Below, one piece after another: positions 1 to 11,500 of a DNA stretch of 64,000 bases. A program made the position numbers and the translations under genes. The number at the start of each line of letters is the position of its first letter. Positions within the stretch are counted from its first letter, which is position 1. This stretch comes from Legionella qingyii (GTDB lineage: Bacteria; Pseudomonadota; Gammaproteobacteria; Legionellales; Legionellaceae): the NCBI RefSeq assembly GCF_003184185.1, contig NZ_QHJG01000025.1:2198-66197 (forward strand), read 5' to 3'. The notes under the pieces are model-generated. The model did not search any database and was not told the origin of the DNA. It saw only the letters and a list, made by a program, of their open reading frames with translations.

Positions 1-1
1 A

Positions 2-73
2 AGCGTCTCATGATTAAGATGACTAAGCGTCTCATGATTAAGATGACCAAGCGTTTCATTGTTGAGATGGCTA
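2..73 (+). repeat. Three tandem 24-bp coding repeats
   Basis: Units start at 2, 26 and 50. The first two differ at one base; the third has drifted at several third positions. They encode SQSTNSTD, SQSTNSTG and SQSNNSTD. The array may extend to the left of the window. Copy number of such in-frame repeats usually varies between strains. Confidence 0.9.
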
Positions 74-1009
74 AGACTGCGTTGTAGTTGACGAGGATCT
101 TCTGCCGGTCGGTTAGGTTCTCTGTTAGAGCGATATTCGCGTCGGACGTTTAATAATAACCTGGTTTACAAAATACTACAGGCGCTCTTTCGACCGTCGA
201 AACGTCAACGTCATTTAGACGAGCTTGGTTACAAGGCGAGGTTTCGTTTAGGAACCAATCTTGCAGAATAACGACGAATACAAAAACGATTTTTTCTTTC
301 TCTTCAATGTGGCCTTTACATACGTTGTTATAGAACATTTAGTTTTATATATGATTAACGAAATGACTATTAACATCGGTTATATAAGTAAATGCTCTTC
401 GAATTTCTCAACCTTTTTAACAAAAGACTTCAGTTGCTCGAGGTCTTCGCAATACTAGTTCGGGAAAATGTTGTACCTCCTCTACAACGTCGACAATTAG
501 TTTATAATTGTTTTAATCTTCGGTAACGCTTTGTTTTTCTTATAATGCTCTTTCGCGACGTGCTCTAATCGTGTCACCAAGCACTTGAGCTACTTCCTCT
601 TTTTTCAATACAAGTTTTTAATAATTGATTAATATAAGTATCATTGTAGTGATTACTTCGCGTGTCCTTAAAACTCCAATTTCTCGTAAACTTTTTATGG
701 TCGCTGTCGTAGCTCAGCGGACCTATAGCCCTTTACCGGTTTTATCCATCGCAACTACCACGTTATAAAGTAACACTTCTGGTCCAGTTTTTTGATTCGT
801 CACTATATTTACCCTAATTACTTTCCGAAGTCCTTCATGTTCTTTCTTGTTACTTTTTCTTCCGTGAACAGCTCCTTCAACCATGTTTGGACCTATTTTG
901 CGTCCGGTTCAATTTTCTTTTTTGTTTTATGGACCCCCATAAAAAATTCGTCGGTAGCCTCGGTTTTCTTTGGCTTGTCATGTTATGGGTATAGGGGAGA
1001 GAACTCATT
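2..1009 (+). CDS. Partial protein with Ser/Thr/Asn repeats, one membrane segment and coiled coil
   Basis: The 5' end lies outside the window; 335 codons and a TAA are visible. The first 24 residues are three copies of an 8-residue SQSTNSTD-like repeat, followed by a basic stretch (RRRP) and an alpha-helical region. One strongly hydrophobic segment (KYILIALLIIVANIFIY) lies at about visible residue 115. The remaining ~200 residues are rich in Glu, Lys, Leu and Gln and look like coiled coil. I do not recognise a family. In a Legionella background this architecture would fit a membrane-associated or secreted effector, which is inference. A strong terminator follows 18 bp after the stop. Confidence 0.8.
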
Positions 1010-1027
1010 TCTTTTTGTTAGGAAAAC

Positions 1028-1058
1028 GTTTGACGTGATTCACGTCAAACAAAGAAAA
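1028..1058 (+). terminator. Rho-independent terminator
   Basis: A perfect 10-bp stem (CAAACTGCAC / GTGCAGTTTG) with a 3-base TAA loop, followed by a T-rich tract, sits 18 bp downstream of the stop of the first gene. Confidence 0.85.
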
Positions 1059-1215
1059 GTCCATGTGTTATTAGATATTTTCTTTAAGTAGGACATAACT
1101 TTTCCTTACGCGGATAGAGATATTTAATTGTTGACATCTTTTTAGATGAGGTATATAGAAACTTGACGGTCTTTTTACCCTTATCAGTATTTACTTACTG
1201 TTGAAAACTGTTTAT

Positions 1216-1431
1216 AATAAAATTACATGTACAGTTCCTGACTCAGAGCGCTCTAAGTCGTAGTTAACGTCGTTATTTTAATAATGGTCATAGAAAATCA
1301 ACAAATTATAAAAGACCTCAACCCAGAAAATATTGGAATAGTTCTATCAGACGTATCCATAAGTCCACAAAAAGAGGGAGCATTAAAGATGGAACTCTTA
1401 CCACAAAAAAACAAAATTTTTTAACATCGTA
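1216..1431 (-). CDS. Small hypothetical protein, 71 aa
   Basis: ATG preceded by a good Shine-Dalgarno (GGAGAGGAA). The product begins MLQFFKTKKHHSQGR and is hydrophilic, with a helical middle (YADYLDKVIKDPTPENIK). There is no signal peptide or membrane segment. I do not recognise it. It stands alone, upstream of a ~350-bp non-coding stretch. Confidence 0.65.
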
Positions 1432-1786
1432 AAGGAGAGGACAAAACTAAACGAGTTTTAAAGTAAATATAATAGTTTTTAACTTATTTTTTACTCCGTT
1501 GTAACGGCCGGATTCATGTTTAATATGATTAAAGGATAAATAAACCCATGTATTTAAGACTAATGTCGAGGGTTAGTCTATTGATTAAAATAAAACGTCA
1601 CCTAGCTCTTTTATTTGCTGAATAATAGAGTTGATTACTTAACAACCTTCCTCAAGCAGAAATTAATCTCGCTTCCGTACTAAAACTAATTAGTACGGAT
1701 TCTTATTATAAAGATTCTTCGCCTTATTGAGTGAATAAAATAAGAAACTCTAAAGTGTCTATTTAAATTTACAAGAATCTTCTTGT
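1432..1786. other. Intergenic stretch with two hairpins
   Basis: No gene seen. It contains a 9-bp inverted repeat (GGCATGATT / AATCATGCC, 1675-1698, 6-base loop) that could be a weak terminator, and ends in the hairpin overlapping the stop of the outer-membrane gene (1769-1788). The rest is AT-rich. Confidence 0.5.
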
Positions 1787-1788
1787 AA
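1769..1788 (-). terminator. Possible terminator at the end of the outer-membrane protein gene
   Basis: 9-bp arms AATGTTCTT / AAGAACATT with a very short loop overlap the stop codon of the minus-strand gene; an AT-rich stretch (TTTAAATTTA) follows in the direction of transcription. Confidence 0.5.
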
Positions 1789-2524
1789 TACGTTTAAATA
1801 TTATTCGTGGTTTTTCTTGTCTTAATTGAACATGTGGAAAATTTAATCCGTGGCGCAATTACAACTATTGCAATAATCGACCTCTTAGTTGCAATTTTAG
1901 TTTAACACCTAAGCACTATGGTTTTCGTACCCATATTCGATGACTATGAGGGGTTGCGACGTATAGTATTTGGCGCGGATGGAAGTGAAGTCCATTTTAT
2001 ATCGAAACTAAATTTAACGGCCATTTAGGTGACAAATATTGTTGTAAACTTGGCGAATAACTATTACATGAATGAAATGATAATCGCTTAAACATGGCAC
2101 GTAAAAGTTTTTTGCAAGGCGGAAACTCTTTGTGTGGTTTTACCCATCCAAATATATTTTGGGGGTTATTTTCCAGACGCGGTAGATTTCTTTCTCTGGG
2201 CCACGAACTTGGTAACAAAAATCTGAGTAAGAAGAATGGATTTATTCTGGTTGGCCAAAGACGACATTTTGATTTTAATAAGTTCATCCTTATTTAATTT
2301 GGTGGTCGGTGTGCTGGTGGGGTTCGTAGAAATAAACTTCTTTACCGTCATTGCCATCTTACATTTTTTAGGTTTAGTTTACGTCAGGTTCTTCGAAGTC
2401 GTGACTGTTTCCCATATTGGCGTACTAAATGAACGTGTCCTGGGTAACAAGGACGAACTCGTCATCGTGGATAATTTCGCCAGTAATAGGGGTTTGGTGT
2501 TGAATGAAAATTTTTAACTAAGTA
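1787..2524 (-). CDS. Outer-membrane beta-barrel protein, Legionella type
   Basis: 245 aa. The N-terminus is a signal peptide (MNQFLKVSCGLGIMTALIGA, cleavage after TAQA), and the mature protein starts AGTMGPVQ, a start common to Legionella outer-membrane proteins. The rest alternates polar and hydrophobic residues with Gly/Tyr/Phe-rich strands and ends ...GAYYKFA, close to the aromatic C-terminus expected for BAM-inserted barrels. Role as porin or adhesin is unknown. Transcribed alone; start supported by AGGGATAAATAT before ATG. Confidence 0.85.
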
Positions 2525-2704
2525 TATAAATAGGGATTTGAAACTCTTTTTTTTAATAAAAGGACATATCTTTTAGTGCTCCACATTAAAAATTTATAGA
2601 ATATTAACTATACCAGACATTCGTTCTTGTAATCAACACATTCCGTAATTACTAGAGTATTCACGCCAATCTAACAAGAAGTACCCAGACCTGCAATAAC
2701 TATG

Positions 2705-3862
2705 AATAACCACAGATTTTAGAACGACAAGCTGTAAAACAAGATTAAAGTAAACAAGACCCCAATTCTTGTGTGGAAATATATGTACGGTAAACAGTAG
2801 TTTAAAACTCAATTGTTGATAGACCAATAAAAGGCGTAGCTTTATTTGTAGGTATAGTGGAGCCACTAGTTGGCTGAATTTGAGTAATTAAACTTCCCAA
2901 AAAACTAGCCGAGATTCACATTTTACTAAACCCTTGTAATAGACTATAGGTTGTTACGTTTGAACTTCCAAAAGACCTAATGGTTCTACAAGGTATTAGA
3001 AACTAGATTTGAGTAAGTAACAAAAAGGTAGTGTCGACAGAGATCTCATTTGTACCCTTTGTTTGTCGTCTAGTAGCCAATATTGTTAATTTCGTTGTGT
3101 TAACCATTATGCGAGGTTCGTTATGTGGTGTACCAATCGCGAGAGATTTGCTCACTCAAGTAGAACACATCTAGGATTCCCATGTTAAAAAAAAGGAAAG
3201 TTAAGTAGTCCGTAAACAAAACATATGGTCCTAACGTTTAACCCTAATCACTCTATATTCGTTAGTCTTAATAAGTTTTCTAGTTACATAACTCATTTCA
3301 AAAAATGAAGACAACAAGAAAATTCAGACAGACTATTCCTAAGCAAATACCTGTTTTATTCCAGTATTCCGTCAACAGGTGCTCCTTAAGGTTCCTTATG
3401 AACCCGTTTGAAGTCAAACGCCTCATTTTAGTTAACAAGAAGTCTTAGAGCTAGAGAATTGTCTCTAAATAAATACTCGACAGACCACGAATAAAAGAAA
3501 AGACATGAATATCATAAGCTACTCTGAACTAGTTGGTCGAGAAGATATCTGCCTAATCCCAACGTATTTTGGTCCTTGAATCGGCTTACGCTATATTTTG
3601 ATACTTTGTTCCCACTATTAAAACAACTAAATTCTATTAACAAAACGGTCACATGACTATTGTATTACTCCAAAACAAGCTCTCTTAAATTATCGAGCAC
3701 TAAATCTAATAGAAGTGGTCAAAGCAAGTAGGCGAGATTTGTCAAAAAATTTCTATTCGTCTCAAGACTGTTAGAGAACAGAAATTTATAAAAAAGGACT
3801 AAACGAACTAAATAAAACCTATTTAGTCTTTCGTTAGATAAATATAAGAGAAAATTTTGGTA
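2705..3862 (-). CDS. Hypothetical soluble protein, effector candidate, 385 aa
   Basis: Begins MVLKENINRLLSDLSKINQ. The first ~250 residues are helical and Leu/Asn/Lys-rich; the C-terminal ~130 residues (from LESANHVVYCLERITNC) look like a mixed alpha/beta domain with DDLLFVSHVY and VCIVGYQIMF. It ends in a charged Gln/Glu-rich tail (EQMKLEQNVEQQDF). No signal peptide, no membrane segment and no family I recognise. The polar tail and lone position resemble Dot/Icm-secreted proteins, but this is inference. The frame runs cleanly through an A8 run at ~3185-3192. Confidence 0.7.
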
Positions 3863-4221
3863 CTATAAAAGAAAACGGGAGGTATAACCTTCATATCTAC
3901 ACTCATAACTTAGTTAGGTAAAAAGGTATTACGTAATACCTCACTGCGTCTAATGTTTCTTAAGTTATAAGTTTTTCCAAACTAAGTTACGCTAGGCGAA
4001 CAGATTACTCACCCCAATGTGAGCTTTTTTATGAGAAGAAAGCGGGTGTTAAACCAAGATACGTTCTACTTCTTTATACCAGCACATGTTTGTGTGGGAT
4101 TATTAAGCATTCTTTTTTTTGACCTCCATATTTTGTGAATTATCAATTAATTATTAGTAACACATAATACGTATACAGCAACCGCACCGTTAATAGATAA
4201 CGGAATTGGAACATCAGAAGA
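3863..4221. other. Divergent intergenic region
   Basis: About 360 bp between divergent genes, AT-rich, with no supported ORF longer than ~26 codons. It presumably carries promoters for both neighbours, but I see no site good enough to name. Confidence 0.5.
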
Positions 4222-5850
4222 TACGAATTAGTACTTGTAAATCAACGATAATTACCTAATAAATACTTGGGGTTTTTTCCCTTTTCATTTCCTCATACAA
4301 TACCAGAGAGTACATTTATAAATCTACGCAATAAAACATTGCTATCTCGATGAGAGATATCGGCCAAGCTTGATTAACTTGCTATGGTTCTTTTGGGTCT
4401 ACTCAATAATGTTTTATAAGTTTACCGTATACTATTTTAATTTGTTAGTTAGTTTCTATTAGGTCAAGATTGGGTACTTCTTAAACGTACGGAACTTTAA
4501 GCAGGAAAAAAACTTTCGTAATAGAATGTCGAAGTGGGACTAAAAATAGGACTTTAAATACTAGTTGTACATTACGTTTTGATGCGACGTTTGGTATTTC
4601 AAAGCCGGGGGTTTGTTAATCTCTTACGTCGGGGGTTTGAAAACGTAGCGAGAATAGTACGATTTTTATTTCTACTTGAATGATAAATAAAACTTCTTAA
4701 TTTTAGCGATGAGGTTAGTACACTTGTTCACCAACCGAAATAAGATCTTAGACTACTTGTACGCTAACGAAATTCGATGTTAGTTCTTGTACTGCATACC
4801 CTTAATAATTTACGCCTATTAAACTAATCCAGACTTTAATGACCTAAAATAGTGGTTCTTGATTTATCATAACTCAATCGACTCCGCAACATAGTTCGTA
4901 AATTGGGAGTCTAGCTTTAACTACTCCTTCTCTTTCGCCTCATGTTCGGGAGACTTAAGTGACAAAAATCATACTCGACAAAACCAAATCTCAAACTGGG
5001 TTGCGACTGTATGGCTGAATTGAGATGAACGGGAGAGGGATAACTATTTTTCTAGAATGTATCTCGTTTACTTCTAGTACATAGCTAAAAAAAAGAACGA
5101 CGGGTTAGACCACTATAACTTCGTTACTTCCATGACGAAGGTTTTTATTTGCTATAACTACTCCTCGCTATACTACCACTTTGAGGTAATAGCTAGCGCC
5201 ATGTCCTTCCGGTATAACTTCGCCATTTTAAAAATTAATCATTGCCGCGTCTATATTTAGTAACATTACTCTCCCCACTTAGGTATGAGGTAACACGTCG
5301 TCACTACCCGGTAAGACTCGAATATCTTATAAATTAAAGTAATCTAAATCTAGAACTTCTTCTTCTGAAATTAAAATTATGGGGTAATTATTCGCGCTAA
5401 AAGTTGTTATTTCTTTTCAGACAAAATTCAAATAATTTTTTACCTCGACTACAATTACAAGAACTATTCCTAGTTAAGAGTGGGGATAAGTAACGACGTA
5501 AATAGCCGTTGGGACTCTATCATCAACGTAATTAATTATGACCACGTTTACATTTGATAGTTTATCTGCTACCATGGTGGCGTAACCTATATCGTAATAG
5601 ATCCTTATTGCATCTCCGACGTCTTCAGTATGCGAACAAATTTAGATGATTACACGTTGTGCTATGCGTCTTAAGATAAAGTGTTTTTCGCATGTTCCTA
5701 TCCAACAATTTGCAACAACGACTATTAAGAATGAATCAACTACCCGTTCTATTTGGTCATCGAAAAAAACTATTTTACGGAGTCTTTGTTAATAGACTCT
5801 AGAGATTAGTCAGATTACACCCCTTCGTTTTAAAATAAGGGTTCACAATT
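4222..5850 (+). CDS. Ankyrin-repeat protein with N-terminal cysteine-protease-like domain
   Basis: 542 aa. Near the N-terminus a GVCYGLSCKYLDALFC motif supplies a candidate nucleophilic Cys; about 150 residues later VVGFILESDEHAIAL supplies a His, followed by WELLNADN (Asn/Asp). This Cys-His-Asn/Asp order fits the papain-like YopT/C58 group. From about residue 285 the sequence is ankyrin repeats (GDIEAMKVLLP, GETPLSIAVQEGHIEAVKFL, GESILHCAAVMGHSELIEYL, FSPLFIAAFIGNPEIVVALI, GTTALDIALSRNNVEAAEVI). Eukaryote-like ankyrin proteins are typical Dot/Icm effectors in Legionella, so it probably acts in the host cell. The start (ATG at 4222) has no strong Shine-Dalgarno; the ATG at 4264 is an alternative. 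Confidence 0.85.
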
Positions 5851-5989
5851 TTTTTATGATATAAAAAGTTTAACTAAGCCCGAATTTATAGGATTCTCGC
5901 GTTAAACACCGTCAATATTTCCGTAGCGCTACACTTAGTTTTAGAGGACAACTCGGAGGAATGTGAAGATGAATACCCCGGTATAAATG

Positions 5990-6008
5990 CCCCAGTCCCG
6001 GACTGGGG
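5990..6008. repeat. 19-bp GC-rich palindrome
   Basis: GGGGTCAGGGCCTGACCCC between two convergent genes: 9-bp arms with one central base. Its GC content stands out from the AT-rich surroundings. It may act as a bidirectional terminator or be a REP-like unit. Confidence 0.8.
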
Positions 6009-6033
6009 TGACTACGAGTTTAATAAATAAACT

Positions 6034-7555
6034 AATTAAGAATTAATAGCATGTACCTGGAACCGGCAATCCCCTGGTAAAACGTCGCTGTCCTATATTA
6101 AATAGTGTTAATAATAAACATGTTTACTCCAAGCGTCCGGATTACTACGTTCGTGGTAAAAATGGCAATATTAATTAAGGTTACCGAACGTTTAACAAAA
6201 ACCCCAATCGATAAACTTGACATATTAAGCATGACCAACCTAGCAAATGACAGAATCGACTACAGGTTAATAATGGAAATAGAACTCATAAATTACTTTA
6301 TAGGACATTCCCTTCAAAATTTAGTAGATGTAATTTAACGTTACAGTAAAGGGGGCTTCCAAAACTTCCACTTCCGCCTTCGACTAATCCTAGATTAACT
6401 TTAACTAGGTAGGGACCTTTAACGCGGCCTAGTGTTCACTAAAAAAAAATGACGCTAACGTAGCCGTAGATTTGAGTTGACCCCTCAAGGTAATTTAAGG
6501 CGCTAATTTAATCTATTTGGAGGTAACCAACACCCACAAACATTACAAACTAGGCATATATTCGGTTTTAATGGGAGTAATCCAGCGACTTAATTTGCTT
6601 TTTGGTATGGCGGTGAGTGGTGGAAGCGAGGCAATAATTTGTAGGTTAGATGAACTCGTTTGTTTGCTCCGCTCAGATAAGACGGTTTAAGACAGTTTTA
6701 CTGCCCATGCAATTATGGTCGTTTGGGTAACGAAACTGATAGCGGTAACGGGGGTCCATTCTGCCCAAATATAGGCTATATTCAAAAATTATTTCTCCCC
6801 ATCCTTGGGCCCAGTCTCGGACGAGGGGTTGCTATCTGTAACATCGGTTATTTTAGACGACTACATAGAACACGAAGGAGACCATTTACCGTCCGCATTA
6901 TCATGCGATTTCCTTACCACTGTAGACCCCATAGAGATTCGTGTTATGGATGACCTTCGAATATAAATTCTAATCTTGAGCGAAATTATATTCGGAAGTA
7001 TAGAGACTAATTACGGAAGTAGCATCCACTCCCAGAATTTATTAAAAGTAGATGAAATGAGCCAACATTGGTATGAAGTAACGGTTGTCTTTTGGGATTG
7101 TGTAATCCTATAACCGATTTAAGTAGCTAAATTCGACACATCGTAAATATATTACAACTACCTATTAGTGGACATAGAGATAAGTGTCATGTGCAACAAG
7201 TGAAAAATATTAGTCGATTAGGATGATTTTGTCTTTATAATAATCGTGAATTATTTAAGTATTGAAATGCCACCCTTCGCGTTCACGGTGGACCCGTATG
7301 AACTATCTGTGCTTACGATAATTGTGGCTATCAAAAATCGCAACCTTAATTTCATAAAACATGTATTGAATTAACTAGTAGCGACTCACCTAGTTGTAAA
7401 AGAACGCCGACTTTCCGATGTGGAAACTCGTAATTCGCAAGAACCGGTCGACATGTTCTGATTTGTGGTTCAACAAATGGTGTTTAATTGTATGGACGAA
7501 CTCGACTTAACCGATTGTTATACGATTCGTAATCTCTACTCGTGAAATGAAAGTA
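6034..7555 (-). pseudogene. Decayed secreted beta-1,3-glucanosyltransferase-like gene
   Basis: The reading frame starts with a signal peptide (MKVKCSSLMLSILLANSAQA) and continues through blocks typical of Gas1/GH72-like glycoside hydrolases: RLMLKGVAFQP, NSIRVYQVCPGG, NISVLVGLADYKK, NVLGFSVGNEVW (acid/base Glu region) and VPVILTEFGR (second Glu). It is broken by three in-frame stops, one each of TAG, TGA and TAA, after LGV, DYKK and CYTA. A further +1 shift lies in an A9 run at ~6441, after which the C-terminal domain (ITCDPAQFPGMD...) continues in the next frame to TAA at 6034. Each stop is one substitution from a sense codon. Four independent lesions in an otherwise conserved sequence indicate recent loss of function. 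Confidence 0.85.
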
Positions 7556-7725
7556 AATATTTTCAGGTCAACTAATACTTAATGAAAATAATATCATTTA
7601 TTAGTGTTTTTGTAATGAATTCAATTTGATTTACACGTGATTAGAAAGTAAAAATAAAACAATGCCGAACAAAACAAACTCAATTATATAAAACACTGAT
7701 CGAAAATTTTTCGTGGTGATAAGTC

Positions 7726-7857
7726 TACTCATTGTCTTCCGAAAGCGCTTTTCTTAATCTTAATAATTCTACGTTTCGCCAGCTTCGCCATAATTGTGAA
7801 TAGTGATTTCTCCCGTACCGGACGGGGTGACGAAATGAAGAATTAAAGTTAGCTATT
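7726..7857 (+). CDS. Short ORF, 43 aa, possibly a remnant
   Basis: Encodes a basic, helical peptide (MSNRRLSRKELELLRCKAVE...). No clear Shine-Dalgarno precedes it. It could be a truncated DNA-binding protein or not a gene. Confidence 0.35.
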
Positions 7858-7928
7858 CAAGTACTTGTAAAAACTTAGTAAATATAATATTAAATTTATT
7901 ACCCCAACGTTAAATACTCCTCTAAGAT

Positions 7929-8144
7929 TACACATCAGAGTCTCTATATCACTAGAGAAAACGTCCTCGTCTCAAGAAAGTATGGTAATCGGTATAAAAT
8001 AACGGTATGAAATATTGTAACGGATAGCTATACTTTAAGTACGTTAATTGACGTTGAAAATTAATAACCTGTTATCGTTAATTACGTCAATAATGGTATC
8101 GTAATAATACCACCCGAGTATTTGACTTCTTTTTGCGGTGTATC
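7929..8144 (+). CDS. Small membrane protein, 71 aa
   Basis: Strong Shine-Dalgarno (GAGGAGATTCTA) before ATG. The product has two hydrophobic stretches: an N-terminal one with His and Pro (HTISHILLPYFITLP) and a C-terminal one (WTIAINAVITIALLWWAH) with a Lys-rich end, so probably two membrane helices with the C-terminus cytoplasmic. Family not recognised. Confidence 0.65.
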
Positions 8145-8358
8145 ATTTTTATCCTTTTATTAATTAAGTTGAACTTGCCATGGATAAAATTAATCTCCAA
8201 CAACTGTAATTAAATTAAGGCGGATCAAAGGCGCACCAGAAATATGTCTCGTGTGTATTTACATGGAAAAAAATTACGCGGAAATGACCTAAAGCGCGTA
8301 TTCCTTACCTTGCATCCGATTTTTTCGTTAACAGTTGTCTGGGATTAAATATAGCTTA

Positions 8359-8556
8359 AATAAATTACTTAAAAAAATTTTAGTAAAGTTCACCCGTTTT
8401 AACTCATTTAGGTGAAACGTTGTTTAAACGTGGCTGTTTTCGCCATTTGGTATTTTTGAATCTTGACTACATCTGACCCGATCGTCCTTGAGGTTCTGAA
8501 TCGCTTTAGTTTTACTTTTTTGGACGTTGTTAAGCTTATTACGCAAGTTATGAGTA
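8359..8556 (-). CDS. DUF2892 (YgaP-type) inner-membrane protein
   Basis: 65 aa: MSIERIIRIVAGFFILISL, then two membrane helices with Gly/Pro between them and a GFTQFCPLEMILK end containing a Cys. This is the DUF2892 pattern seen as a stand-alone protein or fused to rhodanese in YgaP. It begins 13 bp after the stop of the RND gene, preceded by AGGAGAAAA, so it is the last gene of that operon. DUF2892 proteins often lie in sulfide/persulfide operons, which fits the BigR-like regulator upstream. Confidence 0.85.
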
Positions 8557-8569
8557 TAAAAAGAGGATC

Positions 8570-11500
8570 AGTAACAGAGCAGAATACGTAAGAAAAGGTG
8601 GTTGAATTTATTTAATTTCCTTAATTCTTATTCCATTCTTGTCAACTCCGTTTTCTTGGTTTGTAATTCCTATACCGTTCGGGTGGTTTATGACCTAGGC
8701 TATTGTACTGCCGCCTCGGATTTTATTAACGATTTCGTCAGTTTTATTATCCGTTCTCTGCGAGTTGAGGACTAAGTTAGTGACTGACAAGTTAGCTTAT
8801 AGGAGCTACAACTACGAGGTTTTATTTTAGTTAGTTATTATCCCTTAATGCTTGATGTTAGGGACGATTTCGTTAATGCGGTTAGTACCTGCAACGACAT
8901 TTGCCAACCACGTACTCGGTTACCGGACCCTTATGTGGTTATTAGCAGTCTCCTTACCGGGGGTATTATTATTCTCCTTATTTTTTTCTAACTATTTTTC
9001 GTCAGTCATTTTACATTTAATTATGTTATCGGTGTTATTTCCGGCTCGGCTCTAGTGCTTTATGTAGTTCCCAATTTGCGTAAAGAGGTTCGGTATTATT
9101 AACTAAGAACCAGTTCAAAACACCAACGAGAAGTACTTTCGGATTTAATGGATAGAGCTCGCTCTTACCACCCAAAAATTCGTAAACACAGCGTCTTCAC
9201 TGACGTATGCGTCCTGACCTTGGATTTTGAAGTGGACAGTGTATTTGTTATCCTCAAACTAGAAATCATTCTTATCCAAAAACGAGAAATGGTTCTACAT
9301 TGGACCGTTAAACACGGTCGCCTTAATCAACAACGACCACCAAAAATTCTATCTCTACTAAATTCTGTACTCGTAGAAGGGCCCGAAGTGCACCGTTAGA
9401 GTTCTATTATACAAGACCGAGAGACCGCAAACTGAGTACGGGTAATGGATGTATTTGAGGAAACTTTTTTCTACGTTGAAGAACGCGATGACAAACACCG
9501 CCATCAGGTCGCTCGTAACGACGCAACACTAACTAAAGTTATGCCATAACCAAACGTAGACTGTACTGCCTTAATAGTTATAATTAGTACGGCATCTAAG
9601 CTCCTATATGGTTAACTCACTAAAATAATCGTTAATAAGAATTCAGTAATATTAATCCTGGTATTTCTGGTCGAAGGTAAACACTCGCTTGTCCTCCCGG
9701 ACCTCCTGAAAGTTTTTCAAATTATCATGAAAGTCCCATAACGAAAAATTAGCCGTATTCCGAAACTATATGGCGAAGCCGATAAAGTACTCTCGGATGC
9801 GATGCCAGTACAAATAATTCGTTTAATTATGCTTAGACTGACATGACTAAAGGAGCATTGTCTGATAGAGGTGCGTGGTACCGCCGTTTTAGGAGTCCAC
9901 GACAAAGGGGATTTATGTCGAGTATCAGTGTCTGTATTCCTAAAACAAATTAATAAACCGAGTAGCGAAAATGATGTCGCCAACAAAAAAGATTTCACCG
10001 TAATCCGGGTCGTAGTTGCCTTTAATTTTTACATAACTGCAATAGTAGCCCATCGTAAAATTAAAGTTGCGGCTCTCCTGAATTACCCGGTAAGCGCGGG
10101 CGTCCTGCTTATTTAACGGTATTTCCGACGTTATTGTGCTGTGGGTTTTCTTAGTGCTATGAATCTATTTTATTTACAGCGAAAAATCTACTCTGCTCAT
10201 TAGGGAACTTATTTATTTCTATTTACGCGACGTTATCGCAACATACGCGTACTACAAGAACTAATTAAACCGATACACGAAAAAAAGACTCGGTCGCTAT
10301 ACGGTCTATCCCGCGCTGTGACATCCGTTATTTTTCGCTCTGATAGTAGCGATTTCCGCGTAATTTGCCTTATCCCCGGTATTTTCCCGGGTAGTAAGGT
10401 GGTTGTTTTCGGTATCCATCGTTTCGGTTGTAGTGGCATTTCCACCGTTATTAACAACCAAACGGTTAAAGTAACCGCCGTATTTAATGATTTGCCCATT
10501 TTAAGGCAACATGAGGAAAGTAATACACCGCTACTTACAAAAGTTAGTGGTGTTATGACAGTAGTTGATTATTCGGGTTCCTATCTTAGTCCCGTTTGTT
10601 CCATTATGCTAATTAGCAAACAGGGCTGTTGGTCGGTTAGGGTTCTTGATTTGTATTTTACTCACCCTACCTTTTTTAATGCTACCTACGAAGAGCGGTT
10701 GGATTTTTATCGTACTCATTTTGTTGTTGTGACCGTTAGCGTTATGGATTTACGAGCTGGTCCCATAACTGACGTAGTAAACGAAGTAGTGGTATCAATG
10801 CCCACTAACTCTGGGGTTACCAGAGACCTTAGTTAAATAGTACAACGTAGTCAAGTTCAAAAAAATCCTAACGAACTCGGTGTAGATGGGGTAATGAAGG
10901 AAAAACTGCACGATTGCGTTACCAATGTCGTCCAAGATTTAGTCCCAACAAAACGAAGTGTACACTAGGTATTCTTTTTATTCTTCGTTACCTAAGAACA
11001 AGTCCTGGAAGGAGTTATCGCCGTTAAAGGAAATTGTCTTACCCAAAACGTGGTAGTCACGGTTACTACTACAACCGATTTAGGAACAACCTTTAGTTAC
11101 TCGGGAGTTACGCATTTCCCCAAAGTGACTTAGCTACGAGGTCTCATGGGCGTAGTTCCGACTACAACAATTACCTATTGCGAACAACCTATAACCGTTA
11201 ACTTTACGGTACGAGACGGTAAAAAACCCCTAATTCGGTATGCGCTTACCGAAACCCGCTACGCGGGTAATGGGTTGAAAAAGGATGGACTCCATGACGT
11301 GCATTAACGAGATTGTGAAATAAACGCTCACACGCTTCGAACTCACCTAAAAGTGGAAACCGTACGTTCCATTGACAATGGTTACCTTGTAGTATGTTTG
11401 ATTGACTTGCCTAATTCCCGTAGTTGCACGGGCCTCCGTAAAACAGGTACAATGACAATTAGACCAATATTTGGAATTGGTCTGATGAGAGAAGTAAAAG

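Noticed and set aside
2..73. Short direct repeats as a possible CRISPR fragment
   Set aside because: The units are contiguous, in frame and coding, with no spacers.
3170..3195. Suspected frameshift at an A8 run in the 385-aa protein
   Set aside because: Re-reading across the line break showed a third C; the frame is continuous.
10318..10836. Longest open frame on the printed plus strand (172 codons)
   Set aside because: It is a mirror shadow of the RND transporter: the protein has no family resemblance and disappears when the strand is read in the correct orientation.
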